Source: Veillonella sp. VA142
Lineage (GTDB): Bacteria > Bacillota > Negativicutes > Veillonellales > Veillonellaceae
Reading direction: 5' to 3'
Length of the DNA stretch: 47,860 nucleotides
NCBI RefSeq assembly: GCF_003992135.1
Contig: NZ_RQVN01000014.1
Span: 1-47,860 of the forward strand
Below are positions 17,670 to 25,531 of this stretch, one piece after another. The notes beneath the pieces are model-generated. The model was given only the letters and a program-made list of their open reading frames with translations, was not told where the DNA came from and ran no database searches. How positions within the stretch are numbered: position 1 is the stretch's first letter; each line of letters opens with the position of its first letter. Position numbers and translations under genes: made by a program.

Positions 17670-17705
17670 AAAACTCCCTAGGTGGCATCCTAGGGAGTTT
17701 TTGTG
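17670..17705. terminator. terminator of tiny-peptide cassette 1
   Basis: AAAACTCCCTAGG (17670-17682), loop TGGCAT, CCTAGGGAGTTTT (17689-17701): a perfect 13-bp stem with A-run before and T-run after, so it works in both directions. Confidence 0.9.
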
Positions 17706-17820
17706 TTTTTAGTAATTAAATATTATTTAGCTGATACTATTGTAGCATTTATTTGTTAGTATTTCAATATTACATTAATTTTAAAGTGATGTTAATTTTC
17801 TAATTATTCTCTCTATAGTT

Positions 17821-18039
17821 TTAAGCCTTTTTCTCCATATAATCACGAAGTGCCATTACTACAATTTTAGAACGATTCATACCTAAATCGTATTGTTCCA
17901 TCAAAAAATCATAAACATCTTCTGTTAATGTAAAACTCATATTTTTACGCTTATTACTTTTTGATTCTCTAACTTTTTCTACTTTTTGAGGTGATGATTT
18001 AACAAAATCATTGCTTTTTATTGTTTTAAACGTTGCCAT
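17821..18039 (-). CDS. small DNA-binding protein, ribbon-helix-helix-like (putative ParB-type partner)
   Basis: 72 residues. Basic N-terminus (KVEKVRESKSNKRKN) followed by MSFTLTEDVYDFLMEQYDLG and NRSKIVVMALRDYM, a strand-helix-helix pattern typical of ribbon-helix-helix proteins, which bind DNA as dimers. It is the last gene of the parA-containing operon, ten bases after the toxin gene, with GGAGAAAATA before its ATG. RHH proteins act as centromere-binding partners of small ParA ATPases or as repressors of their own operon; both fit here. The centromere is not obvious nearby. Confidence 0.65.
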   Translation of the reverse strand: MATFKTIKSNDFVKSSPQKVEKVRESKSNKRKNMSFTLTEDVYDFLMEQYDLGMNRSKIVVMALRDYMEKKA

Positions 18040-18048
18040 TATTTTCTC

Positions 18049-18774
18049 CTATCTACTATATTCTTTAGCTTTAACAATTTTATCTATTCCTTTATTTACT
18101 AGATCATCTATATTTAAAGCATATTGATCTGGATCAATTTCTTTGGATAGACCTGATATAATTCCTTCATGTTTAGCAATTTTTAGTTCATAAGATAATG
18201 TGTCTAAATCTCGTCTTTCCATAATATCTGCTAAATTTCTATACTGCTCTAAAGAAAATTTATTTTTATAATTTTCTAGTAAAAATCCAACATCATAAAT
18301 ATCTCTTGCTTTACTTCTAGCACCAAATGCATTTATTTTCTGAGAAATTAGGTTTTCAATTTTATAAACTCTAATACCTTCTTTATCTATATAATCGTTA
18401 GATCTAATACCTTTATTCCTTAATGATACTTCTAGCTTTAGCTTGTATTCATTACATCCTTCAGGTAAATCCTGTCTTTTAGCTCCATAATCAATCATAG
18501 CTCTAAATGTAGTTTCTGTATCCTTTTTTACGGTTATACTTAAATTATAACCTTCAACTTTTAGGTTAATAATTTTATTTTTTAATTGATTTCTCCAATT
18601 GATTGCATCTAAATCAATATCCTCTGAAAATCTATCTAATCCATAACCAAATAATAAACCAGTTCCACCTTTAAGCACAAAGTCATTTTTTAATTGCTTT
18701 AATATTTTTTCCATAACATCAATACGTTCTTTTTCATGTTCTTGTAAATATTGGTGACTTTTAGATATAAACAT
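18049..18774 (-). CDS. AbiEii/AbiGii-type nucleotidyltransferase toxin
   Basis: 241 residues. FVLKGGTGLLFGYGLDRFSE (GG at 36-37) followed by S50-E-D52-I-D54-L-D is the GSx10Rx(S)xDxD nucleotidyltransferase signature; later SQKINAFGARSKARDIYDV (about 143-161) is the conserved AbiEii region. Type IV toxins of this class inhibit growth, some by adding nucleotides to tRNA. Its start overlaps the stop of the upstream gene at 18774, as expected for an antitoxin-toxin pair. The pair sits between parA and the RHH gene, so maintenance functions share one operon. Catalytic residues look intact. Confidence 0.85.
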   Translation of the reverse strand: MFISKSHQYLQEHEKERIDVMEKILKQLKNDFVLKGGTGLLFGYGLDRFSEDIDLDAINWRNQLKNKIINLKVEGYNLSITVKKDTETTFRAMIDYGAKRQDLPEGCNEYKLKLEVSLRNKGIRSNDYIDKEGIRVYKIENLISQKINAFGARSKARDIYDVGFLLENYKNKFSLEQYRNLADIMERRDLDTLSYELKIAKHEGIISGLSKEIDPDQYALNIDDLVNKGIDKIVKAKEYSR

Positions 18775-19241
18775 TATATACCCCCATTAAGAATACATTC
18801 ATAATATTGTTTTGGCATTTCTTTCTTTATAAAATTTGATAATTCTTCATTAGTAAATAAAGGCTTTAATAGAGTAAGAAGTTCTTTTTTTTCAAAATCA
18901 TCTAAAAAGTTATCTATATCACCAGTTAATCTATTTAAATACACAATCGGCTTGGATTCTTCTAATGCTTCAAAGATTAGATCCGCTAAAGCACGAACTT
19001 TATCAGCAGCATAAAAGATTCCTTTAGTAGGAGCTATAAATTCTCTTTCTTTAATTCCAACATCTTTAAAAATAGGATTCGTTTTATAAGTTTTAAGAGG
19101 TTTATTTTCATCTTTACTATACCAATAATCTAATGTATGCCAATCTTCAAAGATAAATTCTTTGTTGCTAGAATTTAATAACTCCCAACCACTAATATAA
19201 TTATCAGATGAAGTAGTTGGAATATTTTTTAAAAAATACAT
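18774..19241 (-). CDS. putative AbiEi-like antitoxin, 155 aa
   Basis: The stop codon shares a base with the toxin start and the ATG lies one base after the parA stop, so translation is coupled both ways. The region GIFYAADKVRALADLIFE resembles the 'ERALaDl' helix of AbiEi-type antitoxins. The N-terminus (SGWELLNSSNKEFIFEDWHT) lacks an evident winged-helix DNA-binding domain, so it may be a shortened antitoxin that leaves operon repression to the RHH protein encoded downstream. Assignment rests on position and this weak motif. Antitoxins of type IV systems usually counter the toxin without a stable complex. Confidence 0.6.
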   Translation of the reverse strand: MYFLKNIPTTSSDNYISGWELLNSSNKEFIFEDWHTLDYWYSKDENKPLKTYKTNPIFKDVGIKEREFIAPTKGIFYAADKVRALADLIFEALEESKPIVYLNRLTGDIDNFLDDFEKKELLTLLKPLFTNEELSNFIKKEMPKQYYECILNGGI

Positions 19242-19242
19242 A

Positions 19243-19881
19243 TTATCCTCTTTTCTTTAGTATCTTCTTAATTTCATCACACAAAGAATTAATCTCTTCT
19301 GCGGATGCAGATTTACTTTGTTTTTCAACAACACTCTTTCCTTCAGAAAAAGCATCCTTAAAGATTTTTCTAGAGGAAATCATGCTATTTAATACTTTTA
19401 AACCAAATTCTTTCTTAATTAACTCCTTAATGCCATCAATTTCTTTTTTACTACGACTGTTAACCTGATTAAGAATAACATATTCTTTAGCTAAAATACT
19501 ATTGTCATTAGCTTCTTCTAAGATGGAATAAAAATTTTGTAACCCTAATAATTCGATCTGGGATAATCCAATAGGCGTTAAAATTACATCGGCATATAAA
19601 ATAGCTAACCGATGTAGATTATTATCCATACCACCACTATCAACAATAATATGTTTTTTTCTATTACCTTTATAGTCCGCTAAAAATGCCATTTCCTCAT
19701 CAGATTGAGCGTAAAATACTTTCATTTCAGGATAGCCAGCATCTTTTCTAATTTGATTGAAAAAGAAGCTACTTCTTTGCATATCCAAATCTAATATTGG
19801 CAGTGTTAATTCTACTGCTAAATTGGTGGCAAGTGTAGATTTACCTACACCGCCTTTTGTATGTGCAACATTAATAATCAT
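19243..19881 (-). CDS. parA: ParA-type partition ATPase
   Basis: 212 residues, the size of small ParA (type Ib-like) proteins without an N-terminal DNA-binding domain. Deviant Walker A: HTKGGVGKSTLATNLA (residues 7-22); Walker A' LDLDMQRSS; Walker B-like HIIVDSGGMD; then VILTPIGLSQIEL. It would move plasmid copies apart by ATP-driven nucleoid binding together with a centromere-binding partner, probably the RHH protein at 17821. First gene of a four-gene operon (parA, antitoxin, toxin, RHH). Promoter TTTACA-N17-TATAAT at 19934-19962 and GAGAAGGAGATAA ribosome binding site. Confidence 0.93.
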   Translation of the reverse strand: MIINVAHTKGGVGKSTLATNLAVELTLPILDLDMQRSSFFFNQIRKDAGYPEMKVFYAQSDEEMAFLADYKGNRKKHIIVDSGGMDNNLHRLAILYADVILTPIGLSQIELLGLQNFYSILEEANDNSILAKEYVILNQVNSRSKKEIDGIKELIKKEFGLKVLNSMISSRKIFKDAFSEGKSVVEKQSKSASAEEINSLCDEIKKILKKRG

Positions 19882-19933
19882 AAAATTATCTCCTTCTCTC
19901 TAAGAAAAAATATAAATACTATCTTATAGTTGT

Positions 19934-19962
19934 ATTATACTACATAATATTTTTATTGTAAA
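19934..19962 (-). promoter_or_regulatory. parA operon promoter
   Basis: On the minus strand TTTACA (19957-19962), 17-base spacer, TATAAT (19934-19939), then 52 bases to the parA ATG. The -35 lies inside the 9-bp-period array. Confidence 0.65.
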
Positions 19963-20020
19963 TAATATTTATATTATAAATAATATTTTTATTACAAATA
20001 TTGTACATATTATTTTTATT
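19946..20020. repeat. AT-rich array with 9-bp period (copy 4 of 6)
   Basis: Units AATATTTTT, ATTGTAAAT, AATATTTAT, ATTATAAAT, AATATTTTT, ATTACAAAT, ATTGTACAT, ATTATTTTT between the parA promoter and the terminator of the next minus-strand gene. Confidence 0.75.
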
Positions 20021-20025
20021 ATAAA

Positions 20026-20056
20026 AATAAAGACCTCTAATTTAGAGATCTTTATT
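20026..20056 (-). terminator. terminator of the 122-aa gene
   Basis: AATAAAGACCTCTAA (20026-20040) against TTTAGAGATCTTTATT (20041-20056): long stem with one mismatch; T-rich on the minus-strand 3' side. Lies four bases after the stop of the 122-aa gene. Confidence 0.7.
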
Positions 20057-20060
20057 ATAA

Positions 20061-20429
20061 TTAATTGTTTTTTTCGCCAGTGTTTTCACTTACCGTATGA
20101 TTTTCAATGATTGCATTTCCATTATTAATAATACTAACTGTATTACTTGACGTATTTATATTATCGTTAACAGTCTTAATAAAATCATTTTCTTTATACT
20201 CAACATGTGGGTCAAAGTTATAGTATTGATTTTCTACCTTTTCTATAACTTCTATTTTGTCTATACGATCTAAAATGCGATCAATGATAAAATCTCTAAT
20301 AGCAATTGAAGGATTTTCTTCTACTTGCATAAATAGGTGTTTAATTTCGCCAGAAATACGAATTGTTAGATTCTTATCATTAGGTTGTTTACTAAGTCTT
20401 TGGTAAAGTTCTAATCTTCTGTTATCCAT
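20061..20429 (-). CDS. hypothetical regulator-like protein, 122 aa
   Basis: AAAAGGATTGAAAAATGG supplies the ribosome binding site. Residues 15-60 (KNLTIRISGEIKHLFMQVEE, then IAIRDFIIDRILDRI) have a beta-strand followed by two helices, compatible with a ribbon-helix-helix or similar small DNA-binding fold; the last 60 residues are polar and probably disordered (NINTSSNTVSIINNGNAI). It is transcribed divergently from rep gene 1 and has a pair of TGTTAGTGCA repeats in its promoter region, so a role in copy-number or rep control is plausible but unproven. Confidence 0.55.
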   Translation of the reverse strand: MDNRRLELYQRLSKQPNDKNLTIRISGEIKHLFMQVEENPSIAIRDFIIDRILDRIDKIEVIEKVENQYYNFDPHVEYKENDFIKTVNDNINTSSNTVSIINNGNAIIENHTVSENTGEKNN

Positions 20430-20469
20430 TTTTCAATCCTTTTCTAATATTCATCTAAAATAAATATAA

Positions 20470-20492
20470 TGTTAGTGCATTTTGTTAGTGCA
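20470..20492. promoter_or_regulatory. paired TGTTAGTGCA operator-like repeats
   Basis: TGTTAGTGCA at 20470-20479 and again at 20483-20492, 13 bases apart, about 40-60 bases before the 122-aa ATG on its promoter side. Direct repeats at this spacing suggest a repressor site. Confidence 0.5.
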
Positions 20493-20531
20493 ATATTCCT
20501 ATATCTTTATTATAATGTAAATTATAGCACA

Positions 20532-20555
20532 ATAGACACCAATAGAGGTGTCTAT
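20532..20555. repeat. 9-bp inverted repeat
   Basis: ATAGACACC, loop AATAGA, GGTGTCTAT. Hairpin or dyad operator in the control region; no T-run follows. Confidence 0.6.
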
Positions 20556-20562
20556 CCATGCT

Positions 20563-20586
20563 TTTGCAATTTCTATTATTTTGAAA
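20563..20586 (+). promoter_or_regulatory. conserved TTGCAATTTCTATTATTTTG box before rep gene 1
   Basis: Same block as before the adhesin and ydjM-like genes, but 185 bases from the rep ATG and upstream of a normal promoter, so it need not be a core promoter itself. Confidence 0.5.
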
Positions 20587-20627
20587 ATAATCAAAATAAT
20601 ACACCGCCACTTATATATGAACGGTTT

Positions 20628-20657
20628 TTGACAATGGGGACATGAAAATGTTATACT
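20628..20657 (+). promoter_or_regulatory. promoter of rep gene 1
   Basis: TTGACA (20628-20633), 18-base spacer, TATACT (20652-20657). Leader of about 105 bases to the GGAGG ribosome binding site at 20756-20760. Confidence 0.8.
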
Positions 20658-20770
20658 AATAGTGTCAAATTATCAATATATAAGCGTTTCCACGATTTAT
20701 TAAACCCATCTATGTAACCTATTTTACCATAATTGGGTACATAAATAAAGGTTTTGGAGGTATCCCATTT

Positions 20771-21463
20771 ATGGAATTAAATTACTATATTGTTACTACA
20801 GGTGAAAATATTATGTTAAAAAGAATTGATGGATCTGTACTATATGATTTAAATGATTTTAATAGTTCTGAGATAAAATTATTTTTAGATATAGCAAAAA
20901 TTATTGGAATGTCCAATTCTGGGCAAACAACATTATACTTAGAAGATTTGAATATAGATATAGCTAAAAGCAAACTGGTAAGGTTTATTAAAAAGTTCTG
21001 TAGAAAAATTTCCGCTATTAACTGCGTTTCTATAACTAATAAAAAAGAAAGTATCTTTTTTTTATTTTCCAACATTACAATTGACCTAAATGAAATGAGT
21101 TTAGATATACAAAGTAATCCTAATTATCATCATATTTTACAAGAAATATATAGTAATTGGACTGTTGAAGATTTAATGATTAACAATTCCTTAAAAACAG
21201 AATACGCTAAATCTTTTTATACACTATTTAGATTTTATCATGATGGTAATTTTACTATTTCTGTAGAACATTTAAAAGATTATTTATTTATTGATCCTAA
21301 CAGTGTATACCAAGAAACAAATAAACTGATGTATAAAGTTATAAAACCATCATTAGCTGCATTAGAACCATACTTTGAAAATATAAAAATAGATACGATT
21401 AAAAAAGGAAAGTTTATCACTCATTTCATAATATCATATGATAAAGGGGCTGTAACAAAATAG
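20771..21463 (+). CDS. Rep_3-type replication initiator 1 (3' end supplied by IS)
   Basis: 230 residues with the twin winged-helix layout of Rep_3 initiators. The second winged helix is clear: NNSLKTEYAKSFYTLFRFYH (about 137-156), FTISVEHLKDYLFID, then KVIKPSLAALEPYFENIKID and KKGKFITHFIISY, parallel to the same block in the two proteins encoded at 23741 and 24351. The last five residues (GAVTK) and the stop are encoded by the left inverted repeat of the IS1182-family element, so the gene has lost its original 3' end. The core fold appears complete, so activity may survive. Own promoter and hairpin-rich leader. No iterons directly beside it. Confidence 0.75.
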   Translation: MELNYYIVTTGENIMLKRIDGSVLYDLNDFNSSEIKLFLDIAKIIGMSNSGQTTLYLEDLNIDIAKSKLVRFIKKFCRKISAINCVSITNKKESIFFLFSNITIDLNEMSLDIQSNPNYHHILQEIYSNWTVEDLMINNSLKTEYAKSFYTLFRFYHDGNFTISVEHLKDYLFIDPNSVYQETNKLMYKVIKPSLAALEPYFENIKIDTIKKGKFITHFIISYDKGAVTK

Positions 21464-21474
21464 CCCACAAATAA

Positions 21475-21520
21475 AATAGAGGAAAGTTAATCAAAAACTA
21501 TCAACTTTCCTCTATTTTTT
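21475..21520. terminator. hairpin terminator at left end of the IS
   Basis: AATAGAGGAAAGTT (21475-21488) pairs with AACTTTCCTCTATT (21503-21516), followed by T-run. Stops transcription from rep gene 1 entering the transposase. A second hairpin (AAAGGGCCCCGAAGGACCCTTT) follows at about 21538-21559. Confidence 0.8.
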
Positions 21521-21577
21521 ATATTTTAAATAAGCAAAAGGGCCCCGAAGGACCCTTTTCATTGGTATAATGTAATT

Positions 21578-23185
21578 ATGAACAAAACCAATACCAATGC
21601 ATATCATTATACCAAATTGGCGAGACCTCGCCAACTAGTTTTACCATTGGATTATGGCATTTTGATCAAAGAAACGGCGCCAGTGCGGTTACTCGATGCT
21701 GTATTAGAGGAGTTGGATTATACAGAGTTACAGCATTTGTATTCTTCTAAAGGAAGAAAATCTAAGGTTCCACCGCATATTCTGTTTAAAATTTTTATCT
21801 ATGCTATGTCCGAGGGCGTGTATTCTACACGTGCTATCCAAAAACAATGTGAAGAAAATATCAATTACATGTGGCTATTACAAGGATATCCTGTACCTAG
21901 CCATATGACATTTCAGCGATTTTTTGCTCGTTGCTCCTTAGAGGTGATTACGAATTTATTTACACAAGTAATGGAAGCCATTGCAAGAAGAGATACTCTT
22001 ACTTTCAACGAAGTATTTATTGATGGAACGAAAATAGAGGCTAATGCTAATAAATACACGTTTGTATGGAAGAAAGCGATTCAAAAAAGATTGGCTACCT
22101 TGCCCTCTAAGCTTATCGCGCTGAAGCAAGATATAATTACTGAGTTAGGGATTGATGTATCGCAGGTAAATGATGAATTACTGTGCCATATATTAGCGAA
22201 AGAAATTGAACTACATCAAATTAATTTTGTGTTTGGTAAGGGCAAGCATAAGACTGCATTACAACGATTATATGAAAGAGCAGAAGCTTTAGTAGACAAA
22301 CGCAAAGAATATGAAGCACATTTAGCCATTATGGGCGAGCGAAATAGTTATTCCAAAACAGATCCTGATGCCACTTTCATGCGTATGAAAGAAGACCATA
22401 TGCAAAATGGCCAATTAAAACCAGGCTACAACGTTCAAATAGCCGTTCACTCCGAATATATTATGGGTGTAGGTATATTTCCTAATCCTAACGATACCAA
22501 TACATTAATCCCATTTTTGCATCATTTAGAGAGTTTGCATGCTGCTAAGTTTAAATATATAGTAGCTGATGCAGGATATGACAGCTACGAAAATCTATTA
22601 TGGTTAGAAGAAAAAGGATACCTATCTTGTATTAAGCCGAAGGACTACGAACGCTCTAAACAACGCAAATGGAAAACAGATATTAATAAAGCTCGTAATA
22701 TGGAATACTCACCTGAAGAAGATGCTTTTATTTGCGCTAAAGGGCGAAAGTTACACTATTCTCACCGCCGTAAGAGTAAAAGTAAGACTGGATTTACTTG
22801 GGAAAGTAAGGTATACGTTTGTGAATCTTGTAATCGCTGTGGATACAAGTCTGAATGCCTGCGATATGCAAAGAAAAGTACAAAAAATCCTACTAAGGAA
22901 GTTTGTATCACTCCAGGATATGACTCGGTATTACGACATAACCAGGAAAGAATCTTGAGTACAGAAGGAGTTCGATTGCGCACAAACCGCTCTATACAAG
23001 TGGAAGGAGCCTTTGGAGTACTAAAACAAGACTTTCAGTTTAGGCGATTACTACACCGTGGTAATGACCATGTGCGAAAGATGCTATACCTATTAGCGAT
23101 GGGATTTAATATCTCGAAACTACACCATAGAATCCAAGATAACAGGATACATACCTCATTATTCTGCCAAAAAGAAATTGCGTAA
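21578..23185 (+). CDS. IS1182-family transposase
   Basis: 535 residues, full length for the family. DDE residues are D149 in FIDGTKIEANAN, D331 in VADAGYDSYEN and E476 in VEGAFGVLKQDFQFRR. N-terminal part has the DUF772-type DNA-binding region (PPHILFKIFIYAMSEGVYSTR). A cysteine cluster CESCNRCGYKSEC (about 410-422) is typical of the group. -10 TATAAT lies at 21568-21573, only four bases before the ATG, and no Shine-Dalgarno site is visible, giving low expression. No frameshift or stop, so the element may still be active. Confidence 0.95.
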   Translation: MNKTNTNAYHYTKLARPRQLVLPLDYGILIKETAPVRLLDAVLEELDYTELQHLYSSKGRKSKVPPHILFKIFIYAMSEGVYSTRAIQKQCEENINYMWLLQGYPVPSHMTFQRFFARCSLEVITNLFTQVMEAIARRDTLTFNEVFIDGTKIEANANKYTFVWKKAIQKRLATLPSKLIALKQDIITELGIDVSQVNDELLCHILAKEIELHQINFVFGKGKHKTALQRLYERAEALVDKRKEYEAHLAIMGERNSYSKTDPDATFMRMKEDHMQNGQLKPGYNVQIAVHSEYIMGVGIFPNPNDTNTLIPFLHHLESLHAAKFKYIVADAGYDSYENLLWLEEKGYLSCIKPKDYERSKQRKWKTDINKARNMEYSPEEDAFICAKGRKLHYSHRRKSKSKTGFTWESKVYVCESCNRCGYKSECLRYAKKSTKNPTKEVCITPGYDSVLRHNQERILSTEGVRLRTNRSIQVEGAFGVLKQDFQFRRLLHRGNDHVRKMLYLLAMGFNISKLHHRIQDNRIHTSLFCQKEIA

Positions 23186-23354
23186 GCCTAGAAAACAAGC
23201 CATTTACATAGGCTTATTTAAGTGCGCCTAGAAATGGAAAAACTACCGAGATATCTTGTGATAGCACTATCTCAAGAACCTTGGTGGTTTCTGCATGTAA
23301 AAAGGACTGTAACGAAAATGTAAAAAAGTACATTTTGTTACAGCCCCATGTATC

Positions 23355-23726
23355 TTATTTACTTTTAGCTAATTCTTGTAACTCTTCTTTAGAAAGTACT
23401 TTATCTTTGACTTTATTGTAAATATTACCATCAGATTCTACAATTTTACCTTCTTTAATTTTGTAAAATCCATAGTCAACTTCTAAAACTTCTTCTTTTA
23501 ACTCACCTGTATTACTTTTAAATAAATCTGTTTTATTTTTTTTATCATAAAAATATCTATTAACAATAAATGTATGATTTCCTTTTCTTTCTATAGAAAG
23601 ATATGTATAGCCATTATCACTAGTCCATGTTCCAACAAATTCATCAGCTACGCTTGAACCACAACCAGCAATAAGTGCTGTGATAGATAAAATAACGATA
23701 GCTAGTAAAATAGATAACTTTTTCAT
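23355..23726 (-). CDS. small lipoprotein, 123 aa
   Basis: Start at 23726 (MKKLSILLAIVILS) is chosen because AAGGAGAAACAGT precedes it; a longer reading to 23777 lacks such a site. Signal peptide with lipobox LIAGC (cysteine at residue 22). The mature part contains FVGTWTSDNGYTYLSIERKG and is rich in beta-strand and lysine. It follows rep gene 2 by 14 bases and is probably in the same operon. Function unknown; surface lipoproteins on conjugative plasmids sometimes mediate entry exclusion, which is only a possibility here. Its stop lies eight bases from the IS right end. Confidence 0.75.
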   Translation of the reverse strand: MKKLSILLAIVILSITALIAGCGSSVADEFVGTWTSDNGYTYLSIERKGNHTFIVNRYFYDKKNKTDLFKSNTGELKEEVLEVDYGFYKIKEGKIVESDGNIYNKVKDKVLSKEELQELAKSK

Positions 23727-23740
23727 ACTGTTTCTCCTTT

Positions 23741-24376
23741 TTAAAATGATATTGGATTGATTATATTTGTATTCCATCGGAATCGCAAACTGACTATTGA
23801 ACGCCCCTCTTTAACTTTGTCCACTGCTAGATTATTAAGATGTTCTCTTAATTCCGCTAACGCAGGATTGAGTACTCTTTTATTAATATCAGAGAACATA
23901 TAATTTAATGGAATATTCATTGCTTCCTTAAATATATTTATAGGAAGATTACATACATTTTTCTCTCCACAAATAATTAATAAACGATATAATCTTTTAG
24001 CATATTTTGACTTTAGTAGATTAAAAATTGATATATTTTCAGTAGTAAATTTTTCACTTTCTAAAGTAAATAAACTCTTAATTGATTCGCTTACTTCTAT
24101 TATTAAAACATTGTAATCCATATTAATATAAAATTTTATATTTGGAATGGTTTTCTTTAGTTTCTGACCTATAGATTTTAATATTTCAATGTATTCCTCA
24201 AATCTATTAAATTCAACAGTAGAAGCAGTTTTGATATTCTTTAGACTAATCGTTATATATTCATTTTCTAAATAATCTATAGATAAAAATATGATACTAT
24301 AAAAAATTGAATACTCTCTAGATGTAAACTCTTCAAAGAAAAAGTTTCTGTTATTTAATAACTTGGTCTTGTTCAT
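23741..24376 (-). CDS. Rep_3-type replication initiator 2
   Basis: 211 residues. Pattern matches the neighbour at 24351: FTSREYSIFYSIIFLS at the start, FNLLKSKYAKRLYRLLIICG (about 132-151), NIFKEAMNIPLNYMFSDINK, RVLNPALAELREHLNNLAVDKVKEGRS. It overlaps the upstream rep gene by 26 bases and has AGGAAG eight bases before its ATG, so the two are coupled. It has no C-terminal zinc module. As a short paralogue of the initiator upstream it might modulate initiation rather than start it. Confidence 0.75.
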   Translation of the reverse strand: MNKTKLLNNRNFFFEEFTSREYSIFYSIIFLSIDYLENEYITISLKNIKTASTVEFNRFEEYIEILKSIGQKLKKTIPNIKFYINMDYNVLIIEVSESIKSLFTLESEKFTTENISIFNLLKSKYAKRLYRLLIICGEKNVCNLPINIFKEAMNIPLNYMFSDINKRVLNPALAELREHLNNLAVDKVKEGRSIVSLRFRWNTNIINPISF

Positions 24377-25424
24377 CTAATATCTTCCTAAACTTTGTAA
24401 TTAATTTCTCAGATAGAGTATAAACTCCTACATTATTACCTTCGTCTACTGTTACTTTATGAGCATCATACGTTAATATTTTTACCATTGGATCGTTAAG
24501 TGCTTTAATAGATTCGATTTCTTTTAATAAATCAATTTCTTTTAAATCTTCAACATTTTTCTTTCGATGCAATTCTATTTCTTCTAGAGAAGAAAATGTT
24601 TTCTTACATTGTCCCATCTGATAACCTTGATGTCCATAAAATTTTTCTCCAGTTTTTTTATTAGTTTTTGTATGTAGAGATTGATTACAATAAGGACATA
24701 GAATTGCTACTTTAACCTCTGGTAACTCTTCTATTTTTGCAAAATCAGCAATAACTAGTTCATCTTTACTAATTGGTTTAAATTCAAAAAGAAATTCAGA
24801 GACCTTAACTCCTTTTTTTATTTTTGTTAATTTTAAATTTTTAAAAATATGGCTTAATTCTTCTATAGCAGGATTTAAAACTTTTTGATCAATATTTCCC
24901 ATTTTATAATATTCCGGTATATCCATTAATAATCTAAATTGCTCTATCTTAACCCTGTATTCACCAGCAGAACCATATTGTTTTAAAAATCTAAATAAGT
25001 TTTTTGAATAAGAAGATTTCAAAGAATTTAGTACTTGTAAATCAAATAAAGTGAATTTATTGGTGAGTTTATTTAAGAAGTATTCATAATCTTTATTCAA
25101 AGAAATTGTTATATATTCTTCTTCCTTAAAAATAATAAACGTAGGAAATAAAACAAATGATTCTAACACTTTATCATCTTCATATAGAAACACAAGCCCT
25201 TGAATTTTTAAATGTAGTTCCTTTAATGTTTCGTAAAACTCATCTTTATCTTTAAATTTTAAACTACAGATGCTCTTTAGGTTTTCAAAAGAAATCTCAT
25301 ATTTTTCTGCCCCTTTATCCTTCATAAAGGTACAAAGAGTATAAAATAATGATATTTCTCTTGATGTAAATTTCCTTAAAGAAAGTAGATTCATATTATT
25401 GTGATATTTCACAATGGAACCCAT
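24351..25424 (-). CDS. Rep_3-type replication initiator 3 with C-terminal zinc-finger-like module
   Basis: 357 residues; first gene after the iteron region and probably the main initiator. Twin winged-helix core: RKFTSREISLFYTLCTFMKD (about 17-36), VLNSLKSSYSKNLFRFLKQY (about 135-154), FRLLMDIPEYYKMGNIDQK, VLNPAIEELSHIFKNLKLTKIKKG. After about residue 235 comes CPYCNQSLHTKTNKKTGEKF and a further CKKTF, with histidines between, a possible zinc finger. The last 90 residues are helical. Start at 25424 has GGGGGTG upstream. Promoter TTGACT-N17-TATAAT contains inverted iteron half-sites, implying autorepression. Confidence 0.85.
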   Translation of the reverse strand: MGSIVKYHNNMNLLSLRKFTSREISLFYTLCTFMKDKGAEKYEISFENLKSICSLKFKDKDEFYETLKELHLKIQGLVFLYEDDKVLESFVLFPTFIIFKEEEYITISLNKDYEYFLNKLTNKFTLFDLQVLNSLKSSYSKNLFRFLKQYGSAGEYRVKIEQFRLLMDIPEYYKMGNIDQKVLNPAIEELSHIFKNLKLTKIKKGVKVSEFLFEFKPISKDELVIADFAKIEELPEVKVAILCPYCNQSLHTKTNKKTGEKFYGHQGYQMGQCKKTFSSLEEIELHRKKNVEDLKEIDLLKEIESIKALNDPMVKILTYDAHKVTVDEGNNVGVYTLSEKLITKFRKILDEQDQVIK

Positions 25425-25445
25425 TTTTTCACCCCCTTTATCTAC

Positions 25446-25474
25446 ATTATAATAAACAACTTTTTAAAAGTCAA
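25446..25474 (-). promoter_or_regulatory. rep operon promoter with embedded iteron half-sites
   Basis: Minus strand TTGACT (25469-25474), 17-base spacer, TATAAT (25446-25451). The spacer is AAAAAGTTGTTTAT-like, the iteron core, and an inverted GTTGTTTATAAA copy flanks the -35. Initiator binding here would block RNA polymerase. Confidence 0.85.
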
Positions 25475-25531
25475 GGTTGTTTATAAATTTAAAAAAAGTT
25501 TTTGAAAATTCAAGATTTTAAACTATTTTTT

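Larger units (their letters stand above)
20430..20770. other. divergent control region between 122-aa gene and rep gene 1
   Basis: No gene. Contains the TGTTAGTGCA pair, a 9-bp inverted repeat, one conserved TTGCAATTT box, a strong promoter toward rep, and a leader with alternative hairpins around the rep ribosome binding site (TGGGTAC near 20734 against GTATCCCA near 20760; an upstream AACCCAT near 20703 could compete). Confidence 0.55.
21446..23347 (+). mobile_element. IS1182-family insertion sequence
   Basis: 1902 bp. Perfect 16-bp terminal inverted repeats GGGGCTGTAACAAAAT (21446-21461) and ATTTTGTTACAGCCCC (23332-23347). One transposase gene. Inside each end lie hairpins that block outside transcription: 21475-21520 and a CTGTAACGAAAATGTA/TACATTTTGTTACAG stem at 23307-23343. 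No target duplication is visible (left flank ATGATAAA, right flank ATGTATCT). Confidence 0.93.

Noticed and set aside
21446-23347. Target-site duplication of the IS
   Set aside because: Flanks ATGATAAA and ATGTATCT do not share a convincing direct repeat beyond chance.
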